DNA of 64,000 nt from Dioscorea cayenensis subsp. rotundata (Eukaryota; Streptophyta; Magnoliopsida; Dioscoreales; Dioscoreaceae): contig NC_052474.1 in the NCBI RefSeq assembly GCF_009730915.1, positions 8,653,501 to 8,717,500 on the forward strand. Direction: 5' to 3'. The stretch's first letter is position 1. Each line of letters starts with the position of its first letter. Shown here piece by piece: positions 1-13,700 of the stretch. A model generated the notes under the pieces. That model ran no database searches. It was not told the DNA's origin and was given only the letters and a program-made list of their open reading frames with translations. A program made the translations under genes and the position numbers.

Positions 1-792
1 TTATTTATTTATTTTCTTATTTGCATTATTTATTCAGTAATTCCTCCGCTCGTATTCAGTGATTTTCAGGGTTTTAGTACATCTCCATTTTACGCTGCTC
101 GACTAGGAGGAGTAAGTCCCAGCCATGTGCACATGTTTTTCGTAGTAGCGCTACCCCGATCACTGGTCGAAGATCCCGCTACGTACATTGATATTACGAT
201 TTGCATTACGCTGCATTCGACTTCATAGTCGAAGATCCGACCTCGTCTTGTTGATTGCTATTAGCCATGGAGATGTATTTACTGCGTGTTTTCGTGGTTT
301 TTGGATTATTCCAGTATTCTGCGTATTTTTGTATTCTGTATGAAGCATGAGCTATTATTCTGCAATATCTGCTATACTTGTTGTTTTTCTGCGATCCTAC
401 TGGGCCCTTGTGGCTCATGCACTCTGTGTATTCTGTTTTCGCAGGAGAAGATCAAGTTTAGAGTCCAGGGGGTGTCGAGAGTCGTATTGTCTGCGTTATC
501 GTTATCTTGTTATTACACGCTTGAGAGTGTAAGACTTGTATTATCGATCGTATTTGTACTATGCAAACCGTTGGATTAGTATTTGTATTCGTAGAGTAGC
601 TAAAGCCCGTGACTTTGTAGTATGTCGGGTCCCATGACTCTATTTGTGCTTTTTATGTTCTATTCATATTTGACTATTAGGGTTGACTCGACCGGGTTTT
701 TAGTCGAGGCCTTGCACCCGTGGGGCCCGGTCCCCATTGGATGCTGACCCGATCCGTCCCGCTGGGCCCGGCTGTGGGGCTGGGACGTGACA
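1..792 (+). mobile_element. 3' part of a Ty3/gypsy-type LTR, cut by the window start
   Basis: This stretch is GC-richer than the DNA after it and ends abruptly at 'ggctgggacgtgaca' (792), after which the sequence turns AT-rich. A terminus of the form GGGACGTGACA is typical of plant chromovirus LTRs that begin TGTCACGTCCC. No long ORF is present, as expected for an LTR. The 5' boundary and any partner LTR lie outside the window, so completeness and target duplication cannot be judged. It could also be a solo LTR. Confidence 0.55.
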
Positions 793-2716
793 ATATATGA
801 ACCACATTTTGTTTAAATAATAAGTCATATATAGTTGAGTTCTAATTTTGCTAGCTGTTCTTGCATGATGTGAATTCAATAATCTTGTTTCATTTTAATT
901 TTTTTAATTTCTTGCTCTTTATTTGCATGTTATATCTGAACAACACTTCTTTAATTATTTTCACCTTATTTTCTTCTCCTTCATCATCAGCATCAGCATC
1001 AGCATCATTAATATTATTTTGGATTTCATGGATGAAAGTTAAGCAAGTGAATTAATATAAGAATAGGAGGGAAAGAAACTTATGTGCGCATTTAACTAAT
1101 TAAAGAAGACAAGATAAGAAAAATAACTCGAGGTATACATTATTTTATTTTTATTTCTTAATTAATTTGTTAATTTACTTCGGAAACTCAAATATGTAAA
1201 AATAAAAATAAAAATTGTTGATAAGAAACTCAATAAAAATAGAAAAATGACAAGTTGAATTTATTGTGACACTATATATACATATACAATACAACATTTG
1301 TGGATGTTTGTAGAAGGTCCGCAGAAACAAAAAATAATAAAAAAATAAGTGAGGACAGTATTTAGAGGGAGAGAAATTGTTGGATATTGATCTAACGACC
1401 CTTGAAATATTTGTAGATTTTGAATCTACAAACTTCCCCCAGAAGACACAAGCATAAATATTTATACGCACTATAAAGTTTCACATAACTAAACATACAT
1501 GTAAAGAAACTTTCAAATGGAAGAATTTAAAAAGCACAATTAATTTATCATTCTCCTTTGATTAATGATTTTATTTGACTACATGAGGAAAAACAAACAT
1601 TAATAGTTCATTTGAGAGTAAACATATATAAACAACCACTACTTAATGTATAATGCAGTAGATTATTATTTAAATGATGAATAAGTAGATTTAGGGTCAA
1701 ATCTCCCGGTCTAAGTCCTATTATAGTAATATACAAATACCGTTGAAACACTATAGGAATACTATAGTAGTATTGTTCATTTAATATTCATTGGGTCATG
1801 TGGGAGGATGTCTTCTCTAAAGATTTCTTAGTTTGGTCTAGTTTTGAAAATCTTTCTGAACGCTTAAGTGGTAGGACTCTAATTGCCTTATATGATATGA
1901 GTTAAAAAAATTCATAGATGATCATAAACCATCTCAATTACTGCATCAACGCAGATGCCTGTCCCTTGACAACCCCCTTATAAAGCCATGATTGTCGCTT
2001 TTGTAAAAAAAAAACATATATATAATGATAATAAGTTTGTTTTATACCCTTTATTTATTATTATTTTATTTCTCCCTCGCTTTCCTATAGACAAGCCAAA
2101 TAATATGAAAATTGATTTACAATGTGATCAATACTTGCATAGAGTTTTTATTTGAAATAGTTTTGCCTCACACTTCCATCAATAAATATATATAACCAAC
2201 GGTTGACGATGAATATTCTTAGATATTGAATCTACGAACATTCGTAGATGACGCACCCATAGGTTATAAAAGAAATACCATATACTAATATATAATGAAA
2301 TTTGGCAAAATATATCTATATATATTGAATATAAAGTACTTAACTAAAATCACAAAAATATATGGAAAGTTTTATAAAAGAGATACCATAAATTATAATT
2401 TGGCAAATATAGTCAACTAAATATCTATTAAATACGATTTTCAAAATTTGAACTGTAATTTGATTAATTGAGTAATTTTATTTACATAAACTAAACTTCT
2501 TAAATAGATTTCTGAATAGAATAGTATAGGAAATGAATTAGGAGTTACAATAACTCAATTGAAAAGTTTATTTGGGAGACTTTTGATTATTTCACTTTTT
2601 AGCCCAAGTTGTGCTCAATATAAAGAAGGCCCAAGACCCAAGCCTAAGGCCTGTTTTTTTCTTTCTCTAATTCCGTAAACTATAAATAGAAACCATCAAT
2701 AATGGAATTAGGTTTT

Positions 2717-2750
<34 letters not shown>

Positions 2751-3180
2751 TGAAAAAAGTGAAAACTATTCAAAATATATTTTAAAAAAACGATTATAGT
2801 CAAAGATACAAGAAAATGGCATGCAATATAAATATATAAATAGTTGGAAAACATAAAGAAATTTATAATGTAGTACAAGTGTACAACCACATTTGAGGTT
2901 ACGTAAAACCACCAATGATATATATTTAAATGACTTTATAAAAATAGAAAAAGTACCATAGTGGAGAATGATAATGCTTTTTCAAAAAATGTCTTTTTAA
3001 GAGATCACCGTTTATGGCCATTCTATCAAATCAACTTGTGTTTGAAACATTAATTTAAATTTATTTCATTATTAATCAAATAAGTTCTAAAGTGTCAAAA
3101 TTAAAGTGGCATGCAACCAAGATCAATGAACAACTAGCTTATTTGACAATCTACTTTTATATGCAAAAAAATAATAATAA

Positions 3181-3218
<38 letters not shown>

Positions 3219-3278
3219 GAGAAACAATGATAAGAAATAACTATGAGTGGCTTTGTGGGCATGTGCGTGTTAGTCACA
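793..3278. other. AT-rich intergenic DNA, no gene seen
   Basis: No ORF here has protein-like composition. The stretch holds simple repeats, including TA runs near 2721-2746 and 3186-3214 and a CATCAG run near 987-1006. About 1930-2015 ends in 'gcttttgtaaaaaaaaaa' after a 'tgcctgtcccttgac' block and may be the 3' part of a decayed SINE; this is weak. Nothing else is supportable. Confidence 0.6.
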
Positions 3279-3737
3279 TGTTGACTTATGTTATATAGAT
3301 ATATTAGCATATATATTATTATGTTAGTATATAAGGATATATTAGCATATATTATTATATTAGTATATATGATATATTAGCATATAATATATGCTAATAA
3401 GATTATCTCTCATCGAGTTGGACATGAGCGTATATTTTTAACTCGGTGATTTTCTTATTGCTTTCTTTCTCGAGACGAGCCTGAGAGTTGTTCATGCCCA
3501 TCGTAGATATTCTTCATAGTGGATTTCAATCTCGACTCCCGTGGAGACGGAGGCTAAGAGCTGCCGAACTCCACGTAATTATCGCTGGTTTGTATGTGCT
3601 TTATCTTTCTTTCTCTATTATAGTCCCTATCTTTGCATGTGTTTTTGGAGACTAACCTTGACAGGTTATTGGGACATCTACGGGTGTGTTAGTGCTTCTG
3701 AAAGGGGTCTTAAGTGAAGCATTAAGTCCCCCCAACA
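3279..3737. mobile_element. Probable copia-type solo LTR
   Basis: The segment begins TGTTGAC and ends CCCAACA, giving the perfect terminal inverted repeat TGTTG/CAACA found in copia LTRs. Its first 120 bp consist of diverged direct repeats around 'atattagcatatat'. The rest is of normal composition and distinct from the flanking TA-rich DNA. No tRNA primer site or polypurine tract flanks it, so it would be a solo LTR. The flanking 5-mers (tcaca/atata) do not match, so the insertion is old or the ends are slightly misplaced. The orientation of the parent element is unknown. Confidence 0.45.
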
Positions 3738-6560
3738 ATATATATATTTATATGAATGTGAATTTAGGTGAGGGAGAGCTTCCAAGTTTGGTGTTTGAAA
3801 GGGAATTTAATTAAAGAAACAGAGAGGCAAATAGTTTGCTGGCTTGACTTCAATTAAATGTGGTGAGCTTTTTAGTTTGGTCACATAAATTTATTAGAGT
3901 ACTCTTATGTTTCATATTTAGTACATGATGTTCATACTTAACTCTTCTTCTCAATTTTTCCTTTTGTTTTTTTTAAAAAAAAAAATCACCATCATCACCA
4001 TCCACACGTTTATTTTTTTTCCCCCACTCCCAACAACCACATGTCCCCTAACTTGATAAATTCCCTTTTTCATTTATTCAATCAGAAGTCTAACTAAACC
4101 AAATAATAATAATAATAATCATCATCATTAACTCTAATGAAATAAACCTTGAAAACTAAATTCACTCAAATGAAATCAATTTTAATAATCTTTAACAAAC
4201 TTCTACTTCTCACGGTCTCACCACTTACACTGAGATAATCATTTAATATGTAGTTAGAAATAATATTACTTTCAGCACTAATATTTATTTTATTTAAAAT
4301 AAATAAATATGATTTTGATTAAAAAAATAATATATGAAAATTCACTTGCTACAAAAACTAGCTTTCATACTTAAGATTGTACTTGGCTTTTTTTTTCTTT
4401 TTGCCAACTCAATGGTCATATTATTTAGGAAGAGAATTAATGAGATATATTATTAATTAAGATGAAGAGCACCGACGAAAATAAGAGTACTATGAATATA
4501 TGGATAACAGTACTTTGATTTGATTGGAGCTATAAATATAAATATATCTTTCTCTCTTGAAGGGGTTGGTAACCTACCAACCATGTTCATAAAACTCTCT
4601 TTATTTTTTCTATGAAAGACCTCAACATATCATGTGTGAAAAACATGCCAAATTATGTTTGGCTTAGACCACTAGACAAACACACTAACAAGTAACAATT
4701 CCTTAATAATTACTTTCTCCATCTCTCACTCATCATCACCAAAAAAACATATCTCATTTTTAGTGTTTTTTTATATCACATGCATAAGTTAATAATGATA
4801 AAAGATAAAAGCTTGAATAACAATTAGTTTATCATGTTGTGTTTGCTTTAATGAAAAAGATTATTTTTATTTGACTTGATTATTCAAAGTCCTTTTTTTT
4901 TTGTCATTTATCGTGCATAGAGTACTTAAGTATAAATTGATACTTTTTTTTAAATGTACATTTTCAATCATTTTTTCCCTACAAATTAATTAATATATAT
5001 TTGCTTTAGATAGAATGTATATAGGCGCAAATGTCAAGTGCGCGCATTATTTATAAATTATATGGAAAATGACGTTTATTTTGTGCATGAAAAAAATATT
5101 ATAGAAGAAATTATATATTTTGTTTATTAGTGATAATTATTTTAGAAAAGGAAAATAAATAATTATAAAACCATTCGCTATAGGAGGTATGATATTCATA
5201 AACTCTAATTGAAAATGAATTTCCATGCATTTAAAAATGTTGACACATTTATTAAATTATCAATTTAAATCAAAGTCAGATACTATTAATTATTTTATTT
5301 TCAGGATATACAACACCACAAATTTAAACACACATCAAAAAAATCCTTCACTTATAAATATCAATTTCATATTATTATTATTATTATTATTATTATTGGC
5401 AAAGTGAATAAATCACATTTTGGTTTGCATAAATCATGCGGAGTTAATATACCAATCACTTATACCTTAATTTTGAGTGAGTTAAAATTTAAACTCATTT
5501 TTTCAGAAAAAATATAAATATTTTACACAAGAGACTTAATGTCAATAATCGAAGAGTTTATTTATTATTTTTCCCTTAAAGTGTCCTTAGATATTTATTA
5601 GTTTGGGATCTCTATTTGCATACACTAATACAACCTCATGGTGGCAATGCATGTGATGTTGGACCCATATGATAAAACCGCATGATAATTATATAACACA
5701 ATTTGGTACTAGCTCTTATCAAGGTCTTCTCTTTCTCTTTGAGATATATGTGAAGGACCACACTCTCTTGTGAGCTCAACTAAGACCACATATCTCTCAT
5801 ATATTTTATAGGCATGTCTCCTTTCTTTTATATTGGTGGGGACTTCTTCTCTTGTGGCCTTTTGTTTTTGCATAACAAGCACATTGAAGAAGCATCCATA
5901 CTAGCAAGCTTACTAGCAAACAAAACATGGCCCCCCTCCCCTTAAAATTATATTAGGGTTTGGTTGTTGAGAGAGGCTCTTTCTTTGCCTCAAATGATGA
6001 GATCGACTTCATGCATGTGGTATATCCATGTGCAAAAATAACTTAGACCTATGAGAGGTTCTTAAGTTTGCATGCTTCTTAGTACTTATTTTCTTTGTCT
6101 AATTAGTACTTGTGTACATTAATATATGCATTCGTTTAGCAAAAAAAAAAAAAGTAGGGCTTGTAGTTTGTTCATAATTTAAAAAATATATAGTAAGTGA
6201 GAAAAAAATGGTTTATGATTTATAAAAAGGATTGAATAAATTAATTAATTTGGATTGTGCTTTTTGAAAATCTAATGTATATAGGTCTAATGGATGTTGA
6301 CTTGGTGCAAAAGTTTTGGGTCCCTTTATTGAATTGCTCTTATTTTAAATAATTATTGAAGATTTGGAGTTATGCTGAATCTTTGATGATGTGCACTGAT
6401 TTTTTTTTTTTAATATTATTGTCATATTGTGTACAGTATTGAAGAGGATGACGATGGTATACTTAGCATGCGGTTAAACTTTCCACACCCTTTTTTTCTT
6501 TTTGTGGTTTAACTATTTATTTTGAAAAAGATTTGCATGCCCAAGCCATTTGGGTCAAGT
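3738..6560. other. AT-rich intergenic DNA, no gene seen
   Basis: This stretch contains long A/T tracts, a TTA microsatellite near 5369-5396, and short polypyrimidine stretches. No ORF with codon-like composition, tRNA-like fold or transposon terminus was recognised. Some segments around 5700-5960 resemble plant promoter DNA, but no gene follows them. Confidence 0.55.
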
Positions 6561-6570
6561 GACTAATTGC

Positions 6571-6883
6571 GGGTAATTTTTTGGGATACCTTATTATGCT
6601 CGTGCTTCATTTTTGAAACACTTTTTTTAATTTCAGATCAAAGTCGAAGACTTTAATTTAATTTGCTTTCACGGGGAGTGCATCGTGGCTATTCCGTGAT
6701 CGAGAGCTGATGTGTCAACCGGAGATCTGACGTGGAAATTTAATTCCCACCTGACTTGCCCCCATTGAAAAGCCACGTGGACAACTTATCCACGTCACCC
6801 AATTCTAAGCCACATGGACAACTTACCCCTTTCTTCTCCCTTCTACTTTGTCTCCCTTCGCGTTCGCTCACAGAGAGAGCGAG
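6571..6883 (+). repeat. Left terminal inverted repeat of the MULE
   Basis: It pairs with about 8631-8944 in reverse orientation. It contains an internal near-duplicate of about 40 bp: 'agccacgtggacaactta' followed by 'agccacatggacaactta'. CCACGTGG is a G-box core. Similarity with the right arm runs out around a 'gagagagcgag' block. Confidence 0.85.
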
Positions 6884-6964
6884 GTTGCCCCTAACTATCT
6901 CCCGCGTCCCACCTTCTCCTCCTTGTTTGCCGAAATAAAGCAGAGTTCCCCGAGAGAGTAGGCG

Positions 6965-7926
6965 GTGAGAAACCAGGGACGCAGACCACCTCCCAAGCGC
7001 ACACCAAGATACCAAATTGACCGACCACCTGAAGCTAGGATAAAAAAAAGAAGGCAAAAGACTATGCTAAGAAGGAAAGATGCACGTGAGAAAAATTGGA
7101 TTTTTTTCAATGGAAAGGTGAGCAAGAAAGGAAAGAAAATCACTTGCAGCATATGTGGAGCTGCAGGACATAACAAAAGGTTTCATGGACAACATGTAAT
7201 TTAATGATAGTAAACAAAAGTTCCTTCTTGGTTTGTAATTCAAATCCAGCTTGTATTCATCTCCAGGGAACTAACACTGGCAATGGTGACCATGGAGAAC
7301 AACCCGGACCTTCAACAACAACTCTGCTCCAAGATGAGGTGATTTAATCACATGCTATGAATTGAAGTCCAGCAGGTCCTAATAATTACATTGTCCTTTG
7401 CAGGTTTATGACCCTATGAGTGGAATAGATCCACAAGTTCTGGAAGATCATTTGCAATTGGTAAGAATGTTGGTGGATCAATATAATTTTACAATTTTGA
7501 TCTTAATTTGTTATTTTATAAACTATCAGGTTGATCACCTAATTGAATCGCAATTCAGTGAAAAATTGATGCATCTCAAAATGTCCAATTAGAACCTTTG
7601 TAGGTATTGCTATTGAAATTTGGCACTACAGAAGTAGGACTAACTTGCAAACAATGTTGCTCAATTATTTATGCTCTTTAATAATACATGGTATTAAATC
7701 ACAAAACCAGGATGCACACAATGCTGAAGAAAGTAGGCCGAAATTGAAAAAACTTCAAACAAGGAGACAAAAAAAGAATGCCACATTTGCAGCTAATCCA
7801 GTTGAGATGGACCAGACTCATGTAGAACCACATGCTCCTGCAGAACCAGTACAAAAGAAAACCACAGGTCAAAGACATTCTGCAAATTCAGAACTTGCAA
7901 CAAAAAAGAGAAAACAATGGATTTCA
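6965..7926 (+). pseudogene. Remnant of MuDR-type transposase C-terminal exons
   Basis: The first block (about 6965-7203) reads as a very basic protein segment followed by CSICGAAGHNKRFH, a zinc knuckle of the form C-x2-C-x4-H-x4-H. MULE transposases end in a basic linker plus a CCHC knuckle (CxxCGxxGHNxxxC); here the last Cys is His. Further short exon-like blocks, probably about 7267-7340 and 7404-7458, and a basic stretch at 7711-7926, continue the tail with intron-like gaps. No catalytic domain is present. It is unlikely to make an active protein, but may still be transcribed from the TIR. Confidence 0.6.
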
Positions 7927-8630
7927 TAACCTACCAGAACTACTAACCAAAAAGGAATATGCTACTCTTGAATTTTGTGTTTAATTTTTGTAAGTATGTC
8001 ATATGGAATGCTTAAAGAGAATGTAAAGATGCTAATGATAATTTTGTTATGATGCAGTGTATGTAATTATGTTTTAAAGATGTACTTAGAGCCTAATTAA
8101 AGGCAATTTTGTTATGAATAGCTAAACTTTCCAATTATAAATTTCTGTTTCAACAATTGTATCTCACACTTGAATGCCATGTATAACTGCATATATTGTG
8201 TAAATTTGCCAGATTCAATTATAAATTTCTGTTTCAACAATTGTGTAACTGCCATGTATAACCAAAAAGGAAGATGCTACTCTTGAATTTTGTTATTTGT
8301 GAATGCCATTGATTCACAATAATTAAATTGAAGTTTAAACCATTGATCACACTTTGTAATTCAAAATGATTAACCTCATAATAGCAAATAAGCTTTTTAA
8401 TAACTTTCACAATTATGATATTTTCAGTGTCCAAATTTTAGTTGTCCATTTACAAGATAAGAAGAGGGGGATAAATCAAAGTCTCCAGTTTGAACAGCTG
8501 GCCCTGGATATATTGCCATCTCCAGTCTCTGCCTCTACGGTCACTTCGAGTGTAGATGCAGGTGTGGGGAAGTAACAAATTTGGCGGATTCATGGTTAGG
8601 GCAAACAAGCTTTGCTTGCAGAGCAAGGGG

Positions 8631-8944
8631 AGCTCGCTCTCTCGTGAACGAACGCAGATGGAGACGAGTAGAAGGGAGAAGAAAGGGGTAAGTTGTCCAC
8701 GTGGCTTAGAATTGGGTGACGTGGATAAGTTGTCCACGTGGCTTTTCCATGGGGGCAAGTCAGGTGGGAATTAAATTTCCACGTCAGATCTCAGTTGACA
8801 CATCAGCTCTCAATCACCGGAATAGCCACAGTGCCCTCCCTGTGAAAGCAAATTAAATTAAAGTGCTCACTTTGATACAAATTAAAAAAAAGTGTTCAAA
8901 ATGAAACACGAGCATAATAAGGTATCCCACCAAAAAAATTACCC
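8631..8944 (-). repeat. Right terminal inverted repeat of the MULE
   Basis: It is the reverse complement of 6571-6883 with few differences, and ends AATTACCC right before the second GACTAATTGC copy. It carries two CCACGTGG palindromes. Confidence 0.85.
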
Positions 8945-8954
8945 GACTAATTGC

Positions 8955-11109
8955 ATTATTTTTGTGTCATTTGGGAGAAGAGAAAATTGGTGCGAGTTCA
9001 AATTTCATCATAGAGAAATTAACTCTGTGGCAGTTTGGTCTCTCTGCGCAGACTCTATTAGTCTAAGGTTAAGGTGTATGAGACATTTAACTCCACGCAT
9101 GTTCTGTTTTTCTCGGAAAAAAAGTTGTTGCACTTAACATTAATAAAAGAAATGAGAAGAGTGAAAAAGAGATCTAAGTAAAATTAATATTAATATATAA
9201 AGTTATGAACAATATTGAAATTTTATCATGTTCAACATAGACTCTGGTAAAAATTAAATTACTCAATTTATTTTTTGCTGACCTTTAATGATAACACTGA
9301 TCAATTTTTTTTATTGTTAATTTGATTATAATGGTAAAAAAAAATCAAATCATATTGTTATTTAAGATTTATATCAAATAAATTAAAATTATCTGCACAC
9401 ATGAGAATATGAATCTCTATAATATCACTACCATGGAGTACGGAAAGACTAGACTAATCGGGGCTCATGAAAGAAACAATATATAAATTAAAAGAAATAT
9501 ATATTTCAATATCACAGTTGAGATTCTTGCTAAAAAGTCATTAAAGATGAAAGGCATCCACTTTATTTCCAACTAAATTAAAGCAAATATGCACTTCTAA
9601 TCCACCTTATTTAAATGTTTTTATTTATAATTTACAACAATGATAATGTTATTTATTTATTTATTACAAAGGGGACAAGCCTCTAGGTCATGGTCCAGAG
9701 ACATGTAAAAAGTTAATGCCTTATACATACTCATTTGAATTATTGAGATACGCATTGAGTCCAAACTCTTATATAGTTAATTTATTGTGTGATATTACAA
9801 TTTGTGCTATTTTTTCTTCAAAAAGATTATTTTCACGGCTCCTTTTTATTTGTCATAGTTAACCGAATCTCACATACCAAAAAACTTAGTTATTTTATAA
9901 AGTTTTATAAAAAAATAGTTTTCTTTTTAAAATTAACCCTAATTTATATCTTTACATTTTTTTCTCATATTTAATTTTAAGAAGAAAATTGAATAGAGTG
10001 TTAATGGTAATTTTGAAGAAAAAATAATAAATGCTTATTTATGTTAGAAAATGACAGATAAAAAGGAATATGGATTTGTGACAAATACTCCACATAGGGA
10101 GTAAGTTAATACCACTAATGACCTAAATTTTGCGGTTTTAACGTGATAGTGTTATTCTTTTTAATTAAATTTTGATAGACGATAATATCTCCATATATTT
10201 TATTTTTCTAGAGTGTCTATCTATTTTACCTGGACATATTTTTATTGTATATATATTCAAAATTTAAAATAATTTATATATAGATATCAACACTACGTTT
10301 ATATATATTTAATTATTTTTTATGTGATTTTTTTAATTATGTAGAGCCAAGAAATCATCTTGTCTTAAATTGTTTCATTAACCAAATGTTTAGTATCTTA
10401 TAAACCATTATAAAATTAATAAAAAAATCTTAAATTAGGAAAATATGATAAATTTAAGGTCACAATATTGAATATTTTGAAAATTCATAAATAAAAAAAA
10501 ACTAGAGGATCTATTAAGTAAATGCTTTTTAAAAATATATATAAACATAAAAATAAACTTGAAAGAAAAATAAAAAATAAATACATATTTCCTTTTAAAT
10601 ATAATAAATAAAATTTAAGTAATGAATCTAATCCACCAATGATTTTTTTGTCTATTGGCGCCGAATTCACTACGTTGGATATTCTTTTCTTCCAAAAAAA
10701 CAGATTCAAATTTTAGCTCATGCAAAATGTGAATATGTGTGTTAATATAGTAATTTTGTGTTTGTGTACATCCTTGACATGTGGCTTGTCCATATTTCAT
10801 TAAAAAAAATTCAAATAATTTAAATAATTCAAGAAAACAACCAAATTTAAATAAAGAAGCATGCAAGGAAAAAGACGCAAGAACCATAACTTTAATTTAA
10901 AAAATATAAAAGACAAAGAGAAAAAAAAAAATCACAATCCCTTGACCTAAAAACAAGAGTTAGAAGGCATAAACAAATATTTTTGTGGTTGTGGCCTTCA
11001 TTCATGCCAACCTTTCATTTGTGTCTATTTACAGCTAGTGCTCATGCACTCAACTCAAAATGAAGGACAAATTTGAATTATGACATGGAGGATGCAAATA
11101 GATTTATTT

Positions 11110-11146
<37 letters not shown>

Positions 11147-13560
11147 TTGACATGCACGAAACATGTGAAACATAAAAATACAATTTATTTGTGGGCTCAT
11201 TCTATTTTTTCAATTTTATCCTTTTATGTGAAAAAGTAACAAACAGGAGACGGTGGCTTGACTTGACTCTGTTTTCATTTCCATTTATGTCATTATTTTA
11301 GCAACTTAAATAATAAGACATGAAATATATAAGACAATGATTTTATTGTTTATGTCATTTTTGTCTATGTTTAGACTATGAAATATAACAAATAACTGCA
11401 TACTAAAAATGATATTTAACCTAATGATATACGGTAAGTATCTTTTTGCATAAGGTGGGATGCTAGTTTGACTCTCTTACAACTCAAAAAATGAGAGTGT
11501 AGGGTGATTGAGTGTACTCCATATCATTGGTAAGGTCGGTATCTGCAGGAGAGCTCTATGCACGTGCATGTCCCTTAGTAATGGCTTTTCCACTTTGTGA
11601 AAAAAAAAAAAAATCAAATGTTAATAATGTTCTTTTAATATAATAGAATTATTTATTTTTATTTGTTTTATGTTAGTAGAAAATGATATGAATTAAAATG
11701 TATTTAATTTGAAACAATAATGTTTGTTTAGGGAATAAGAATATGGGTCTAAAAGTTTTTTTCCCCAAAGATTAGATTAGATTAGATAGAATTTTTTTTA
11801 TTTTAGTAATTAATGGAGATTATACATTGAATATTTTTCCAATAATAATAAAGATTTATCAATATTAATATATTGTAGAATTAATTATTAAAATTTTTTT
11901 ATTTAAATGACTAAATTTTTTTTAAAAAATAAATTTAATTAATACTTATTCTTCCAATCAATATTTTGATATTTGTGAGTGAAAACAAAACAAAAATATA
12001 ATTGGAAATTTTTTTCGATAACATCAAATGCTCGACAAAAATACTTGATTTGTTTTATTCATATTTTATCTCCTGACTGAGAACTAAACATACTAAAGTC
12101 ATACGTAAATAATAATAAGAAAATAAAAATAAAAATGATATCAAAGTAAGTTAAATAAGGGAAGGTATGGTGTAACTACGCATCACTTTGAAAGAGTCCC
12201 AACAAATGGATGGTAAGGGTGGTTAGGGATGTTGGTTAGTCATTAAAAAAAATAAAAAGCAAGTACATACAACTGTTTAGTGTTAATGACAAATCTATAT
12301 ACATTTTTTTTTCGTATTATTTCTTTACAAATAAATGTCAATATGGTTTCAGTTTTAGGTTTTTGTTTGTATATTGATTTTGGAACTAAGTTATGTGTTA
12401 TTTTTATGGATTCCACTTTTATATAGTGCTACTTATATTTTAAAAAGGAAGATGCAAATGACTAATACCCCACTAATCACAAAGCTAAGAATGATTAATA
12501 ACATATTACAAGGCTTTAATTGATTGGCTAACTAGTTTATTTAAAAGCCTAAATTTAGAGCTTTGAAAGCTAACAACAATCATTGCATAGAGAAAATTGA
12601 TACACTTCCTTTGTTTTTTTCCCCATTTGTCCTTCTCATCAATTTGTACATTTAATAGACTTTATTTATATTTTTATTTTATTTTGTTTGGAGGTTGTGC
12701 TTTCTCTCCCAATTAAATGGTGGAGGCAAGGTCTTTGTCCTTGATCAAGATATTTGATCACCTATTACTAATTTGATGAAGCAATCTTTAATCAATGGTT
12801 TAAATGTAATTAGTTTTATGTCAAGGGGCAATCTTAGTAACTTGTTTGAATTTTTATTTTTACAAAAAGTCAAAAAAAAAAAAAATCAGCATAGATGGTT
12901 CAACCACCATTGTTGAGTTAAATCTATGTTAAAAGCTATTTAATTGTCTATTCCACTTGTTACTTTTATTTTTTTATTTTTTTCAAAAAAATAATTGATA
13001 TTTTAATCAAATTTTTTTTTTTTGAATTTTTGACCTGCTAACTTCTCAAGAGTCACAAAGACGGGTACTAAATCATGTTAGTATATAAATGACTCAAGCC
13101 TTTGTCATTTGGACCGATTTCATTAGTAATATAATTTTTTAACTTCAATATTATAAAATTTCAGATTATTTTAATAATATGTATGTATATATATAATCAT
13201 GTTTTACAGGGTGATTGAAAAGTCAAATGCAGTTGTTAAATATTTCAAAATTTGAATACGGTCAAAAAAATAATTAGCAATAGAAAAATTTGAAAAAGTA
13301 AAAAAATAAAAAAAGGGTCTAAAATTATATTAGTCAAAATTGCCGTCCTTTTTTGCAAAAAGAAAAAAAGGAGACCGCGTCTTCCAACTTTGAATCACTT
13401 TGATCCTCTTCAAATCGGACACGAGCTCTTATTAATTTCCATAACTCAATTTCCACCCAGTTTGCCAACCCAAATCCCGACTACTTCATCATTACACCGA
13501 CCAAGTCCTTTCACATGGTCAGATTTCCCGGTGCTTTTACGCCTCCAGTTTGGATAAGAT
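8955..13560. other. AT-rich intergenic DNA, no gene seen
   Basis: Only simple repeats and short ORFs without protein-like composition occur here. An (ATA)n microsatellite lies at 11112-11146. About 8985-9125 has a B-box-like 'gcgagttcaaatttc' and an A-rich end, and could be a decayed SINE. About 11440-11613 is listed separately. The DNA up to about 13380 is strongly AT-rich, then becomes more balanced toward the MAP kinase promoter. Confidence 0.55.
11440..11613 (+). repeat. Possible decayed SINE copy with A tail
   Basis: The block 'cacgtgcatgtcccttag' followed by 'ttccactttgtg' and 13 A residues resembles the 3' half of the clearer SINE at 22855-23096 ('cttgtgcatgcccctgac ... ttcctcttgtcaaaaa'). 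The A-box/B-box half is not clearly recognisable. The resemblance was judged by eye. Confidence 0.3.
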
Positions 13561-13700
13561 AAAAGTAATTACCACCCTACCATCCCACGTGTCCAGCCCG
13601 ATCTCGTATTTAATCCCACCGATACTTTTTTTGTCTCCAAACACCCGCACATAAATCTATGAAAAATCTCCGTCCACGTGTACATCAAGATTTGAGTTTT
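13561..13700 (+). promoter_or_regulatory. Promoter-proximal region of the MAP kinase gene with two G-boxes
   Basis: Two CACGTG G-box cores lie at 13586-13591 and 13675-13680, both in a 'cacgtgt' context resembling ABRE/bZIP or bHLH sites. They sit about 750-850 bp upstream of the MPK20 start codon and upstream of the leader-like DNA around 13950-14040. Assignment as promoter is by position only. Confidence 0.4.

Larger units (their letters stand above)
6571..8944. mobile_element. Complete non-autonomous MULE (Mutator-like element)
   Basis: The element is 2374 bp and starts GGGTAATTTTTT; its other end is the inverse, AAAAAAATTACCC. It is bordered by an exact 10-bp target duplication GACTAATTGC at 6561-6570 and 8945-8954. 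The terminal inverted repeats are about 310 bp (about 6571-6883 and 8631-8944), highly similar, and carry CCACGTGG palindromes. Long TIRs plus a 9-11 bp duplication are diagnostic for MULEs. The interior keeps only exons matching the C-terminal tail of a MuDR-type transposase. The catalytic DDE and SWIM regions are missing, so the element needs a transposase supplied in trans. Confidence 0.9.

Noticed and set aside
6366..6395. miR172-like stretch 'gaatctttgatgatgtgca'
   Set aside because: It differs from miR172 by an inserted T and a missing base, and no complementary star arm is nearby, so no foldback can form.
8450..8758. 102-codon ORF at the right side of the MULE (and its partner in the left TIR)
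   Set aside because: It is read from the terminal inverted repeat; both arms give the same MPP.KSHVDNLSTSPNSKP string, which is TIR sequence, not a gene.
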